From assembly GCA_018398585.1 (NCBI GenBank), contig JAGTTD010000011.1, positions 14,561,346-14,625,345 on the forward strand: a DNA stretch of 64,000 bases. Direction: 5' to 3'. Origin of the DNA: Simmondsia chinensis (taxonomy: Eukaryota > Streptophyta > Magnoliopsida > Caryophyllales > Simmondsiaceae). Below the pieces are notes generated by a model. That model made no database searches. It had not been told where the DNA came from and was given only the letters and a program-made list of their open reading frames with translations. This document shows, in pieces, positions 11,898 through 23,331 of this stretch (its first letter is position 1; every line of letters begins with the position of its first letter). The translations under genes were made by a program, and so were the position numbers.

Positions 11898-13586
11898 TAG
11901 CACAGCCACATGACGAATATTCAGCAGTGATGTGCCACTTGTAGTAATAGCTTTGTTAATTCTATTGAGGTTCTGGGAAACCTAAGTGCCCCTCTTGTTG
12001 GCTACCACCAAACTCACTTTGACTTCACTCATCCTGCATAGAGACCTACCATTTGTTTGGCTACCATGGGTACTACAAGGTTTACTGCCTCAATTATATT
12101 ACCATGGACAGGACTAGGGAAAGGGTCTTTATCAACACCCATCTATCCTTCTCCACGGAAGATCAGTTCCCTTGCCTCAGTGGCATCTTAGACCACGTTT
12201 GTAAAGATCATGCAATTTTTCGTTGAATGAGTCAATGAATCATGCCATTTATAGTATATCTTTCCCTTTCTTCAATTGGGGTTAGGCTTTTTGTGTTTCC
12301 TTCTAATCTTGAGTTTAATATTTGCCTCAAGCCAATTAAATATGACATTGGCTCTTGAGAGGTCAAATAAATATTTTCTTAAGTCTTGTGATTGATATGA
12401 CTTCCTAGCCTTGATATCCTTCTTGACCAAAGGATTACAAACCATTGGAGGTCCTTTAATGTACTGAACAACGTCAATTTCATATGGATGATCTTCATCT
12501 TCGTCAATTAAGTCATGTACGTAAGTCCTATACACACCACTTTTCTTGAGGCTCTCTTCTTTTAGAACAGCCTCATATCTAGCAGCACATTCTGCCTACT
12601 TTAGAAGCATTGTGAAGTTTGAACCTTTAAACTTCTTCAATTTAATATCCAAGCCATTCAAGGCTAGCTTGGCATATTCAACTTTAGGAAGAACAAATGC
12701 GCATTTCAACCTGGCACTCTTGAACTAGTTATTGTAATCTTCCATAGATTCACCTAGCTTTTGTCTCATTCGTGCCTAGTTAGAATTGCCTATCTAGGCC
12801 ATCCCGACAGTAGATGGAATTAGATGATTAGCTGATGTATCACGGAAGGGTAGTCCCTGTCATGGAATTGGGGAACAACCTAAGTTTGAGATATTGATTG
12901 TTAGCCGCTTCTCTACATTGTCAATTAAACCATGTCAAATACTAGAGGGTAGAAACACTTCTCCTTAGAAAGGGTAAACTCGAGGATTTTGTATCCTCAA
13001 AGAAAAGGTAATCACTGTCAATACGGTCAGGGTATGGTTTACTATACAAGGGTCTATTTACCCTCGTGAGGCTTGCCATGGTTATGCGCCTGCCATTGCA
13101 AGGGATAATCCCTGCTCGATAAGGGAAGCTAATTGATCTTTGAGGGGTATGTTTGGCACATGGTTATACGCCTGCCATTGCCCCAAAGTGGCTGAGAGTC
13201 TCGAGAAGGATCTACAGAACTCTCCCGAGCTCCCATTACAATTAGGCTTGGAACGGTTGTTGTCTCACATACATGCAGTAACCCCCTTAATCATTATGGC
13301 CATGTGTTTGATTGGCACGATGTTCTAACAGATCCTAGGTTATAGGGCATGCCATAGGGCACACCTACATTGGTAGGCTATTAGTGCACCCCTCGCCTAA
13401 TCAATCCTCGAGTTTTAGCCTTAAGGACATGGGTGTTGAACATGATCCTCAGTTCTATAAATATGAAGTCTAAGAGGAAGGGCTTGGTCCTCAGAACTGG
13501 GTATATGTCCCAGCATACCTACTCTAATCGAAGGCCTTGTGTGGGCCATCAGGAGGCCAAGTGCAATTATGTTGAGCCCACCCCCC

Positions 13587-13634
<48 letters not shown>

Positions 13635-13847
13635 TTTAAGGACAGGCGAAATCTGCACATTGCCATTGAGATACCTCGAAGGCAGAGAAATCCCTAATTC
13701 GAAGGTCCTACAACCCCAAGGGGCATATTGTCAATACTATGGCTAGGTTCCATGTGAGTAACACTTGGGTTAGCCATAGTTGGGTTTCCCATTCTCTTAG
13801 GGCATACTTGGTCAACCTAAGCGATTGTCAAATGTGAGCTCGAGGGA
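11898..13847 (-). pseudogene. C-terminal part of a decayed gypsy gag, split by the copia insertion
   Basis: On the minus strand the block LGESMEDYNN..FKSARLKCAFVLP lies at about 12674-12767, followed by YAKLALNGLDIKLKKFKGSNF and AECAARYEAVLKEES. Next come PPMVCNPLVKKDIKARKS and, with a stop and frameshift, a CKWHDSFTHSTKNC-like segment near 12190-12230. These are hallmarks of a large-gag class of plant gypsy elements that lacks a classical zinc knuckle. Several stops and shifts break the frame. The part from 13000 to 13847 is less certain; it holds a 44-base C run and is the downstream continuation of the N-terminal half at 22608-23331. Pol is absent. Confidence 0.65.
13588..13631. repeat. 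Poly(C) homopolymer, 44 bases
   Basis: An unbroken run of 44 C follows CCCCCCT at 13581-13587. The poly-Gly and poly-Pro ORFs crossing it are artefacts of the run. The exact length may be affected by assembly. Confidence 0.9.
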
Positions 13848-13852
13848 GTATC

Positions 13853-16065
13853 TGTTGGGCAAAGACATGAATTTTGTTGGAAAAATAAACTCTGATGCCG
13901 ACTATTGGGTTCACAGCTCTCAACTATGGTCACAACAGTAGGCACCTATTAGAGCACTTAGAATAGAAGACTATTTTCTCTACTCAACCCCCCGGTCGGA
14001 GAGTCACGCTTTGTGACACCTCACGTGCGAGAGTTCCCGAAAATAGGTTTATCTCTATAAACCCTTTGCCCTAATACCGGTTCTTGGGATAAACTTCAAA
14101 AATTTTCCTTAAAGTTTACGCAGCAGAACAGGTTTAGAATTCACAACTCTAAGCCTAGGGTCGATTTAAAAATTCTTAATTTAAAATCTACTGACTTAGA
14201 TTCATAATTTAAATCGACAGATCTAAATTCTTAATTTAGATCTATAGGCCTTTTACTCTAATACATTCATAACAATACATAAACTTAAATAAGCATAATA
14301 AAAAATATTATAAATAAATTGAAACGCGAAAACTAAAAGTGGAAGGAAAGAAGAACATACCTGAAATTGCTCCAATTATAAAGAATACCAAGAAAATCAA
14401 AACCTATGATCTTCTATGTAATGACCTCGAACTGCCCAGAGCGTGGGCTTCCAAAAAATATTAAACTAGGAAAGAAAAATTTTAACGAAAATTTTTCTCT
14501 CCAATTGGGTCTCTGAAACAATTCCAAAAACCCAAAATAATTTGTTTCAATCGAATGCCAAACCCCTGGAATAGGTACCTCTATTTATAGGAGTATACCA
14601 TAGCAAAAAATCCAATTAATTTGATGTGGGATTGACAATTAATAAGCAAAACGCAGCGCATCATCCAAAAACAATTCAAAACACTGTGTCTCACTCTCAG
14701 ACAAAAAAATGCGTGAGTTTATGTCGCGTGACACATGGCAGCCCCAGATTGGTGGCCCCGCGCTCACGCGGATATACTTAGCGCGCTGCATGGTTCATCC
14801 GCGAAGGGGCGGATTGATCCCTGATAAACACGATTTTTCTTTTCTTTTTTTTCTTTTTTTCCCACTTGCAAAAATTCATCTAATGAATTTCAATTTTTTT
14901 AAATTATTTTATTTTATAATTTTTAATTTTATTCATCTCATGAATAATATTTGGCAAAATTAATTTACCAATCTTATTGACAAATAATTTATCTCATTAA
15001 TTCTTTAATATTTTCTATTGGCAATAAATACAAAGGCTTGCGTAGGGACTTGAGAAACAATTTAAATCTAGCTCAAAGTGGGTTAAATTAATCATCTTAT
15101 GAAATAATTTAATTACCATTTATTGAGACTTAATTCCACAAAATAAATCTCATTACACTCCAGACTTAAATTATTTATTCTATATCTCCCTAATAGACTG
15201 CATTGATGCCAAAATCCCCTCCACTAGATGTCCATAACAAAGGATAAATATGACCACTACTATTATCCTTCTTACAGCTTCTCCATTAGTTACCGACTCG
15301 CCCTTCACTGAATAATTCATTTATACTTGAACATATTCACAGTATAAATTCCAAATGTCAAACACTAAGAATACTTTGGCCAAAGTTTACGAACTATTCA
15401 AATATTCGCGAATCAACTAAGGGGACATCTGTATCTCATAAGAGACAGTAGATTCCCCATTGAATACCTGATCCTTGTCACACATAGCGCCGCTACCCAG
15501 TGTACGTGGGATTTTAGTTATTCGTTTAGACCTTATTTATAGTACACCAAAGTAACTAACGCTCCATGCTTAAGTCCAGAATACCCTTAGGATTTAGAGT
15601 CGTCGTTTAAACGGTACAATATGAATCACTCATCTCTGATAGTAGTCTAGAAATAAGTAATCCACATGGTCCAACTCAGTGTGTCAATCTTATTAAACAC
15701 ACTAATCTAACACTTTTGGATCTCCATCCACATGACCAAGACAAGTCATTGAAAGTGTCACGTTATAGTCTTAACATACAAGTGGCCCAAACTTGTCTTT
15801 GACTACGAGTCTTTCAAACAACAATCCTTACCATTTGTTCCAAGTCTATCTGTGAATTAGTCTCATAAACCACTTAGAACAAACATGTAAATTGTAGTCT
15901 GAGGACTACACCCATCTCATGGATGTTTCCAAAAAGAAAATCACATGCAGTATAAATGCTCGCTTGCACAAATTTAACTAGGAAATGACTAGGACTTCAA
16001 TCTTATTTATTAATTAAAATAATATATCCAGAATAAATCTGGATTTCAGGACAATGTTCCTTACA
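13853..16065 (-). mobile_element. 3' LTR of the large Ty1/copia element
   Basis: It starts TGTTGGGCAAAGACATG and ends GTTCCTTACA on the plus strand, matching 20358-22602 along its full length of about 2.2 kb, which is long for a copia LTR. A polypurine tract complement (ATCTCCCGCTTGTCTTCC) follows at 16066-16083, so the element reads leftwards and this is its 3' LTR. The target duplication GTATC lies at 13848-13852. A poly-T/CT stretch is at 14836-14861. Confidence 0.9.
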
Positions 16066-18420
16066 ATCTCCCGCTTGTCTTCCATCTAATTTATGACAAA
16101 GTCCATAGTCACCCCTTTCAAGTTTGTCCCAAATGTCTACTGAGCATAACCCTTAGTGAGCTCAATTACTCTATTGTGAAGTCAACAATACAATACTGCT
16201 TGACATTCCTCTCACTAATGGCTCCCACTCCAAGGGTAAAGACATGCTTAGACGTCGAACGTCTATAATTTTAATCTGACTAGAAATCTTAAAACAATAT
16301 ATCCAACTAGAACCAGCTCGACATTTTGAAAAATCAGCATATATCTTCTAGTCCTTCTTAAGTACTAGAGAAGACACTTCATTGCCACCTAGTGCATCAG
16401 ACTCGAGTTAGACTAACACCTCCTTACTGTACCAAAGCATAGCAAATATCTGGTCTCGGGCACAACATGGCATACCTGTGGCTCCCACTGCCAAAGCATG
16501 TGGAATATTCCTTAATTGCTCCTCCTCTTGAGGTGTCAACACTACTCAAAAGAGAAAGGGACTCCATGCTACACCTTGACAATGTCTTGTCAATATAAGT
16601 GGCTGGAGAGAGATCCAACATTCTACTCTTACGACCCTACAAAAGCTTAATCCTTAGAGTAGAGTTGTCTTCTCCTATGTCCTTCATATCGAGCTATCCT
16701 GGCAACCAAACCTTTAAAGCTAATGGCGCCCCTACATCATTCTCAATGAGTAGTATATCGTTGACATATAACACTAAGGAAGTCACTACTTTCTCTAATT
16801 GTCATTTATACACGCATGGTTCGAGCAACCGATTGCACAAAACTAGAAGGCTTGATTGCTTCATTATGGCTAAAAGGATCAGATTCAATGCCACGGTCAA
16901 CCACTAAGGCTCCCTCTATAAACTTGTTAGGTGTCCTGACAATCCTCCCACCACACCTAAGTGCTCGTGTACTTGGAACATTCTCATTCCTATCAGTAGG
17001 TGCATCGAATGCATCCACTATGTCTAGTTGTGTCTAGCTGTTCAGAACTATTGTCATTTTCCTTTAATACTATTTTTTTTTTTGTTTTTTTAGCTTACTT
17101 GCAAAATTCTTCTCTAAGTGTTTTGCATTGTATTAAAAAAAATCTTTTGATCAAATGAACTGTAGGAAAGAACAGTCCATGTTCCTTTTATTTGCAACAC
17201 CATTTTGCTGCAGTGTAACCAAAGCAGAAAACTGAGATTTTATCTCATTGGCAGTTAGAAACTCTAAGGACTCACCTGAAAAATATTCACCACCTCGATC
17301 TAATCGAAGTGATTTAACTTGTTTACCTAATTGCTTTTCAACTTCAGCTTTGTACTCTTTGAACTTTTCAAAAAAGTCCGACTAATGTCTAATTAGGTAA
17401 ACATATACATATCTTAAGTAATCTTCACTAAGCGTGATTAAGCACTCATACCCACCTCTTGCATAAACACGTATTGGTCCACATACATCTATATGAACCA
17501 GCTCAAACAAACCACCAACCTTGTTGCATTTACTCTTAAAGACATAATTGGTCACCTTTCATTCTATGCAGAATTCGTAAACTGGTAATGACCTCAAGTC
17601 CAGAACCTCTACTAGTCCATCTTTCGCCAGTCTTTAGATCCTATTCGAATTAGTGTGACCTAAATGCCCATGTGTAGGCAATATCTCTTTCAAGGTGTTT
17701 TCTTTTAGAAGATTGAACAAGTGAACTTACGTTGGATTCATTTAAACAATTACCAGAGTTTTGATAAGGAAATAGCATAAATAAACAATTCATTCATGTA
17801 CATTTGCAAATAAACAATTTATTTCTCATATTAAAATCTCCATTATCGAAATCAATTGAATAACAATTATTCATAAAACAAGACATAGAAATCAAATTCC
17901 TGTGCAGAAAAGGTTTAAATAATCAATCCTTTAAAACAAAACTCTATCACTAAGGTCTAAGCTAACATATCCTACACCTAAGACCACTATTATTTTACTG
18001 TCCCTGACCATCAGGGACAACACCCTTCGTGTGGCCATTAGCCTAGCTTGAGTTATTGTGATATATTACATAAATGGTTAGTTGAATCTGAGTCCATCCA
18101 TCAAGGACCTAGTGGAATCTCAACTGTGCATGACTCAACTAAGTGAGATATCAACATATCTCCACTAGATGGCTTAGCAGTCTTTGCAGGAAGAGTAGTT
18201 ATATACTTTGTGTAGTTTCTCCTCCAGTGGCCTAGTTTTTCTTGCAGAAGAAACACTTTTCTTTTGCTGACTTCCTTATGAACTTGGTTGCTACAATAGC
18301 AACATTGCCCTTTCCTTTCTTTCTAGTATGTACCTTTTGTGAGTAATGAGTAAGTCTAACTTAATTTTGCAGGGCAAAGTGATTTGGTCCAATGAGTACA
18401 TTATGTATTTAAAATCAAGC
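16066..18420 (-). pseudogene. Decayed copia gag-pol of the large element
   Basis: In minus-strand order: a zinc-knuckle-like CFFCKK near 18235-18250, then the integrase core GLFELVHIDVCGPI (about 17465-17515), the block KSLRLDRGGEYFSGE at about 17270-17320, and TLQQNGVANKRN at about 17175-17215. After this come a linker with RALRCGGRIVRTPNKF at about 16918-16965 and the reverse transcriptase end LDLSPATYIDKTLSRCSMES with YAMLCPRPDICYA (about 16430-16620). The integrase glutamate of GVAE is Asn here (GVAN). Many stops and frameshifts and large deletions, including the RT palm, make it non-functional. Confidence 0.8.
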
Positions 18421-20342
18421 AAAGTTCGCCAACCCTATCCATATAAAATACTGTAAATGCAAACATTTGTGTAACTGTCTAATAAGAGTCAAGTATAATG
18501 CAGTGATGTATATTCTTTCAATTTAGCATACATAATCAGTTAGATATCCACCAAACTGTACTATCATGCATACAATGATGACCCAAACACGCCACTCCTT
18601 ACTCCCTGGTAGCGGGGTCCCACGAAGCTAGTTTAGGTGAGAACTATTCTCAATTAACCTATTTTCTTGAAACTCTTACTAAACATGATTAACTCACCAT
18701 TTTGCCTTAATCTCTAATATGACACAACAGAGCTCCTCGGGGAGGCTAATGCACCATGCTAGTCAAGTGTAAACCATTACCTAAACTTCCATACAAATGC
18801 ACGGAATACTCCACGGCAGTGTAGTCACATCGCTTCTTTGCACTTCGGTTTATCCCAACTGAAGTCTAACCCTGTAATTGGCAAACCGAAATCCTCCGCA
18901 GGGAGGTTTATCGATCTACTATACTGCTAGACCGGTAATGGAGACCGTGAGATCACAACAATTGAAACCTCGCCCCCACTAGATTTTTATAACCAGTGGT
19001 TTTTAATTAACTTACATTTACAACCTGGATTATCTCATAATTCCCTTTAGAATCTCATTCTAAAATTAACCAAAATTAATTAATTAATTTATTCAAAAAT
19101 ACTATCATTTTATAATATAGATTATCTCATAATCATGCATTATAATCTCATTCTAAAACCAATCAATAAAATGAATTAATTAATTTTAATTAAAATAATA
19201 CCAACATCTAATTTAGATTATCACATAATCTACTTTTCAAAATCTACTTCCAAAACTAAATTAAAAATAATTTTATTTAAAATCAGTAGCGACTTTGTGC
19301 TTCGACTATCCCATAGTCTATTTTTAGAATCTTATTCTAAAATTTAACTTTTATTTTGAAATTAATGTTACCTTAGACTATTATATAGTCTGTTTCGGAA
19401 TCCTATTCAAAAATAATTTAAAATAACTTTTATTTAAAGTATACTAATTCTTAACTTAGATTATCACATAATCTAATTTAGAATCTCATTTTAAAAGAAA
19501 ATTAATTAATTTATAATTATCATGTAAATCAGTATTGACGTCTACACGTCCCAATAAAAAAACTTTTTTTCTTTTTTTTTTAAATTCTAACTTGATGACG
19601 TCAGCGTCGGGCTCATGCTGACGTCGTCAGATTTTTTTATTTTATTTTTTTTAATTTTAAATTAAAATAATTAATTTAAAATAAATTGAATCTAATCTCA
19701 TTAGATCAATTTTATTTGATTTCATATAAAATAATTGATTCTAATCCTATTAGATCAACTTCATCCAATTTCATTAAAATTAATTGAATCTAATCTCATT
19801 AGATCAATTTTATCTTTTATTGTTAAAAATATTTAAATCTAATCTTATTAGATCAATTTTGTCCGATTTCGTAAATCATGACAGAGAATGTACAATCTCC
19901 TTATACGAACAACATAATCGTACATTTATGGGTTGTTCCGAATTAATGATTAATTCATTAACGATTTGAACTATTTAAATCATTACTATAAATAATCTAG
20001 TTAACTATTAAATCTTTTAACCGATTTAAACAATTAAATCGATACTTTAAATAATCTAGTTAACTATTAACTCTTTTAACCGATTTAAACAATTTAAATC
20101 GATACTTTAAAATATTCTAATTAACAATTAAATACTTTAATGATTTAAACAATTTAAATCACTAATTCAAACAATCATCTAAATCAACTGTTAATTCTTT
20201 ATTGATTTAAATAACTTAAATCAAACAGTCAAATTAAACTAACTTTTCTTATTAATAAAATCTCTATTTTATTAAATCGCCAATCTATTTATTTCAATTT
20301 TATTATACCTATTTATATATATGACGAATGTAATAAGAGGCT
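18421..20342 (-). other. Long AT-rich 5' leader of the large copia element with hairpin and tandem arrays
   Basis: No gene is visible. Short inverted repeats recur: GATTAT or GACTAT, three loop bases, then the matching ATAATC or ATAGTC, at 19028, 19120, 19216, 19304, 19376 and 19459. Most are followed by a second small hairpin of the AGAATCTCATTCT type. A 49-bp repeat built on TCTAATCTCATTAGATCA begins at 19691, 19739, 19789 and 19838. A repeat of about 60 bp built on GATTTAAACAATTTAAATC covers about 19980-20225. The sense strand of the element is the minus strand, so these lie between primer site and gag. Confidence 0.75.
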
Positions 20343-20357
20343 GGCTCTGATACCAAT
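20343..20357 (-). other. Primer binding site of the large copia element
   Basis: GGCTCTGATACCAAT is the complement of the initiator-Met-tRNA primer site ATTGGTATCAGAGCC. It directly abuts the 5' LTR and confirms minus orientation. Confidence 0.9.
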
Positions 20358-21348
20358 TGTTGGGAAAAGACATGAATTTTGTTGGAAAAATAAACTCTGA
20401 GGCCGACTATTGGGTTCACAGTTCTCAACTATGGTCACAACAGTAGGCACCTATTAGAGCACTTAGAGTGGAAGACTCTTCTCTCTACTTAAGCCCCCAG
20501 TCAGAGAGTCACGCTTCGTAACACCTCACGTGCGAGAATTCCCGGGAATAGGTTTATCTCTACAAACCTTTTGCCCTAATACTGATTGTTGGGATGAATT
20601 TCAAAAATTCTTTCTAAAGTTTACGCAGCGGAACAGGTTTAGAATTTATAACTCTAAACCTAGGGTCGATTTAAAAATTCTTAATTTTAAATCTACTAAC
20701 TTAAATTCATAATTTAAATCAACAGATCTAAATTCTTAATTTAGATCTATAGGCCTTTTACTCTAATACATTCATAACAATACATAAACTTAAATAGGCA
20801 TAATAACAAGTATTATAAATAAATAGAAATGTGAAAACTAAAAGAGAAAGGAAAGAAGAACATACATGAATTGCTCCAATTATAAAGAATGCCAAGAAAA
20901 TCGAGACCCCATGATCTTCTACACAATGACCTCAAACTGCCCGGAGGGTGGGCTCCGAAAAATATTAAACTAGGAAAGAAAAATTTTAACCGAAATTTTT
21001 TTCTCCAATTAGGTCTCTGAAACAATTCCAGAATTTCAAAATAATTTGTTTCAATCGAATGCAAAACCTCTGGAATAGGTACCTCTATTTATAGAAGTAT
21101 ACCAGAGTGAAAAAATCCAATTAATTCGATGTGAGATTCGTAGTTAACAAGTAAAATGCAGCGCATCGTCCAAAAATAATTCAAAACGCTGTGTTTCACT
21201 CTCAGAGAAAAACCGCATGAGTTTACGTCGCATGACGCACGTCAGCCCCGGATCGGTGGCCCCGCGCTCGCACGGATACACGAAGGACCGCGCGCTGGTT
21301 GGTTCATCTACAAAGGTGCGGATTGATCCCTGATAAACGCGATTTTTC

Positions 21349-21388
<40 letters not shown>

Positions 21389-22602
21389 TTGTTTCCCCCA
21401 TACAAAAATTAAGCTAATGAATTTTAATTTTTTTAAAATTATTTTATTTTATAATTTTTAATTTTATTCATCTCATGAATAATGTTTGGCAAAATTAATT
21501 TACCCATCTTTTGGATAAATAATTCATCTCATGAATTCTTTAATATTTTTTCAATGGCAATAAATACAGAGGCTTGCGTAGGGACCTCAGGGACAATTTA
21601 AATCTAGCTCCAAATGGGTTAAATTAATCATCTCGTGAAATAATTTAATTACCATTTAATAAGACTTAATTCCACTAAATAAAATTTAATTGCACTCCAG
21701 ACTTAAATTATTTATTCTATATCTCCTTAATAGATTGTATTGATGCCAACAACCCCTCCATTAGATGTCCATGTTAAAGTATAAATATAACCACTACCAT
21801 TATCATTCTCACAGCTTCTCCATTAGTTACCGACTCGCCTTTTATTGAATAATTGATTTATACTTGAACATATTCATATTATAAATTTCAAATGTCAAAC
21901 ACTTGGAATACTTTAGCCAAAGTTTTCGAACTATTCAAATATTTACGAATCAACTAAGAAGACATCTGTATCTCATGAGAGATTTTAGATTCCCTATTGA
22001 ATAACTGATACTTGTTACTCTTCACGCCGCTACCTATTGTACGTGGGATTTCAATCATTTGTTTTAACCTTACTTATTGTACACCAAAGTAACTAATGCT
22101 CCATGTATAAGTTCAGAATATCCTCAGGATTTAGAGTCGTTGTTCAAATAGTATAGTATGAATCACTCATCTCCGATAGTAGTCAAGAAATAAGTAATCC
22201 ACATGGTCCAACTCAGTGTGTCAATCTTATTAAATACACTAATCTAACACTTTTGGATCTCCATCCACATGACCGAGGCAAGTCATCTAAAGTGTCACGT
22301 CATAGTCTTAACATACAAGTGGCCCAAACTTGTCTTTGACTACGAGCCTTTGAAACAACAATCCATACCATTTATTCCAAGTCTATCTGTGACTTAGTCT
22401 CATAAACCACTTAGAACAAACATGTAAATTGTAGTCTGAGGACTACACCCATCTCATGGATGTTTCCAAAAAGAAAATCACATGCATTATAAATGCTCGC
22501 TTACACAAATTTAACTAGGAAACGACTGGGACTTCAATCTTATTTATTAATTAAAATGATATATTCAGAATAAATTTAGATTTCAGGACACTGTTCCTAA
22601 CA
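20358..22602 (-). mobile_element. 5' LTR of the large Ty1/copia element
   Basis: TGTTGGGAAAAGACATG to GTTCCTAACA, about 2.25 kb, collinear with 13853-16065 but with scattered differences, so the insertion is not recent. The target duplication GTATC is at 22603-22607. A T run of about 31 bases lies at 21355-21385, making chance Lys-rich ORFs on the other strand. Confidence 0.9.
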
Positions 22603-22607
22603 GTATC

Positions 22608-23331
22608 ATAAGAGTATTTAATTGGAGTTGAAGGAGCAGGAATAGGCTTAAGTTTCATAGTATACTTCCTAACGGCTTGGACTAAGCCATTACGAGCCTC
22701 AGCCTACCTAACTAAGAAAGGCTCGACTTCAACTGCTATCTGCCTTGCCATGTTCATAGCAATAAGTTTAACAGTAGAAGACAGGGTTGAGTTCATCTGA
22801 AATAAGACCCTATCAGAAGACAAGTTTGAGTTCATCTCAACTAAGACTCTATTAGTTTCTCTATGAAGCCTTTCATTCATTGAGGTCCCAACGTCATTTG
22901 ATTACAACTCTTATGGTGGCAAAATTTTCATGCTGAGCTGCTAGAAAGCATTATGTTTCAACATGTTGTTCCTCAAAGGCCTCTTGCATGGCTTGTTCAA
23001 CCCTTAGCTCAGAATTTCCAAACGACGCTTGAGCATGCCCATAAAACTCTTACAAGAATAGCTATCAAGCTCAATACACCCGTCCTCTGGGATGTCTTCA
23101 TCACTGCTGCTTACATTTTCTGCGATTGTGACTGGTTTCATCCCCTCGTGATAAAGGGCTTTGTTCAAGAGGGTGCTCAAGTGGGGACCCAATTAAGGTC
23201 AGGCTTTCTGGTTTCTCATGCTCAAGAGCAATGAATCCCCTCGTTCTGACCATTGGTGAATGGTCTGAGATTACATTCTGGTAATCCATGATGGGGTTAA
23301 AGACAATGAAGTCTTGTGTTAAGTCTATCAT
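22608..23331 (-). pseudogene. N-terminal part of the decayed gypsy gag split by copia
   Basis: On the minus strand a weak frame starts near 23331 (MIDLTQDFIVFNPIMDY) and leads, with shifts, into MNERLHRETNRVLVEMNS and VRKYTMKLKPIPAPSTPIK. If the 8.75-kb copia element and one GTATC are removed, the frame reads on as KYSYDTPSSSHLTIA into the segment ending at 13847, which supports one interrupted reading frame. The assignment to gag rests on the recognisable C-terminal half at 12190-12770; this N-terminal half alone is not diagnostic. Confidence 0.5.

Noticed and set aside
13421..13666. Poly-Gly and poly-Pro ORFs on both strands
   Set aside because: Created by the 44-base C run; the flanks are decayed gypsy sequence.
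19020..20225. Possible CRISPR-like array
   Set aside because: The repeats are diverged, palindromic and lie in a plant retrotransposon leader; spacers are not unique DNA and no cas genes exist.
21144..21401. Lys-rich ORF
   Set aside because: Antisense to a poly-T run inside the 5' LTR of the large copia element.
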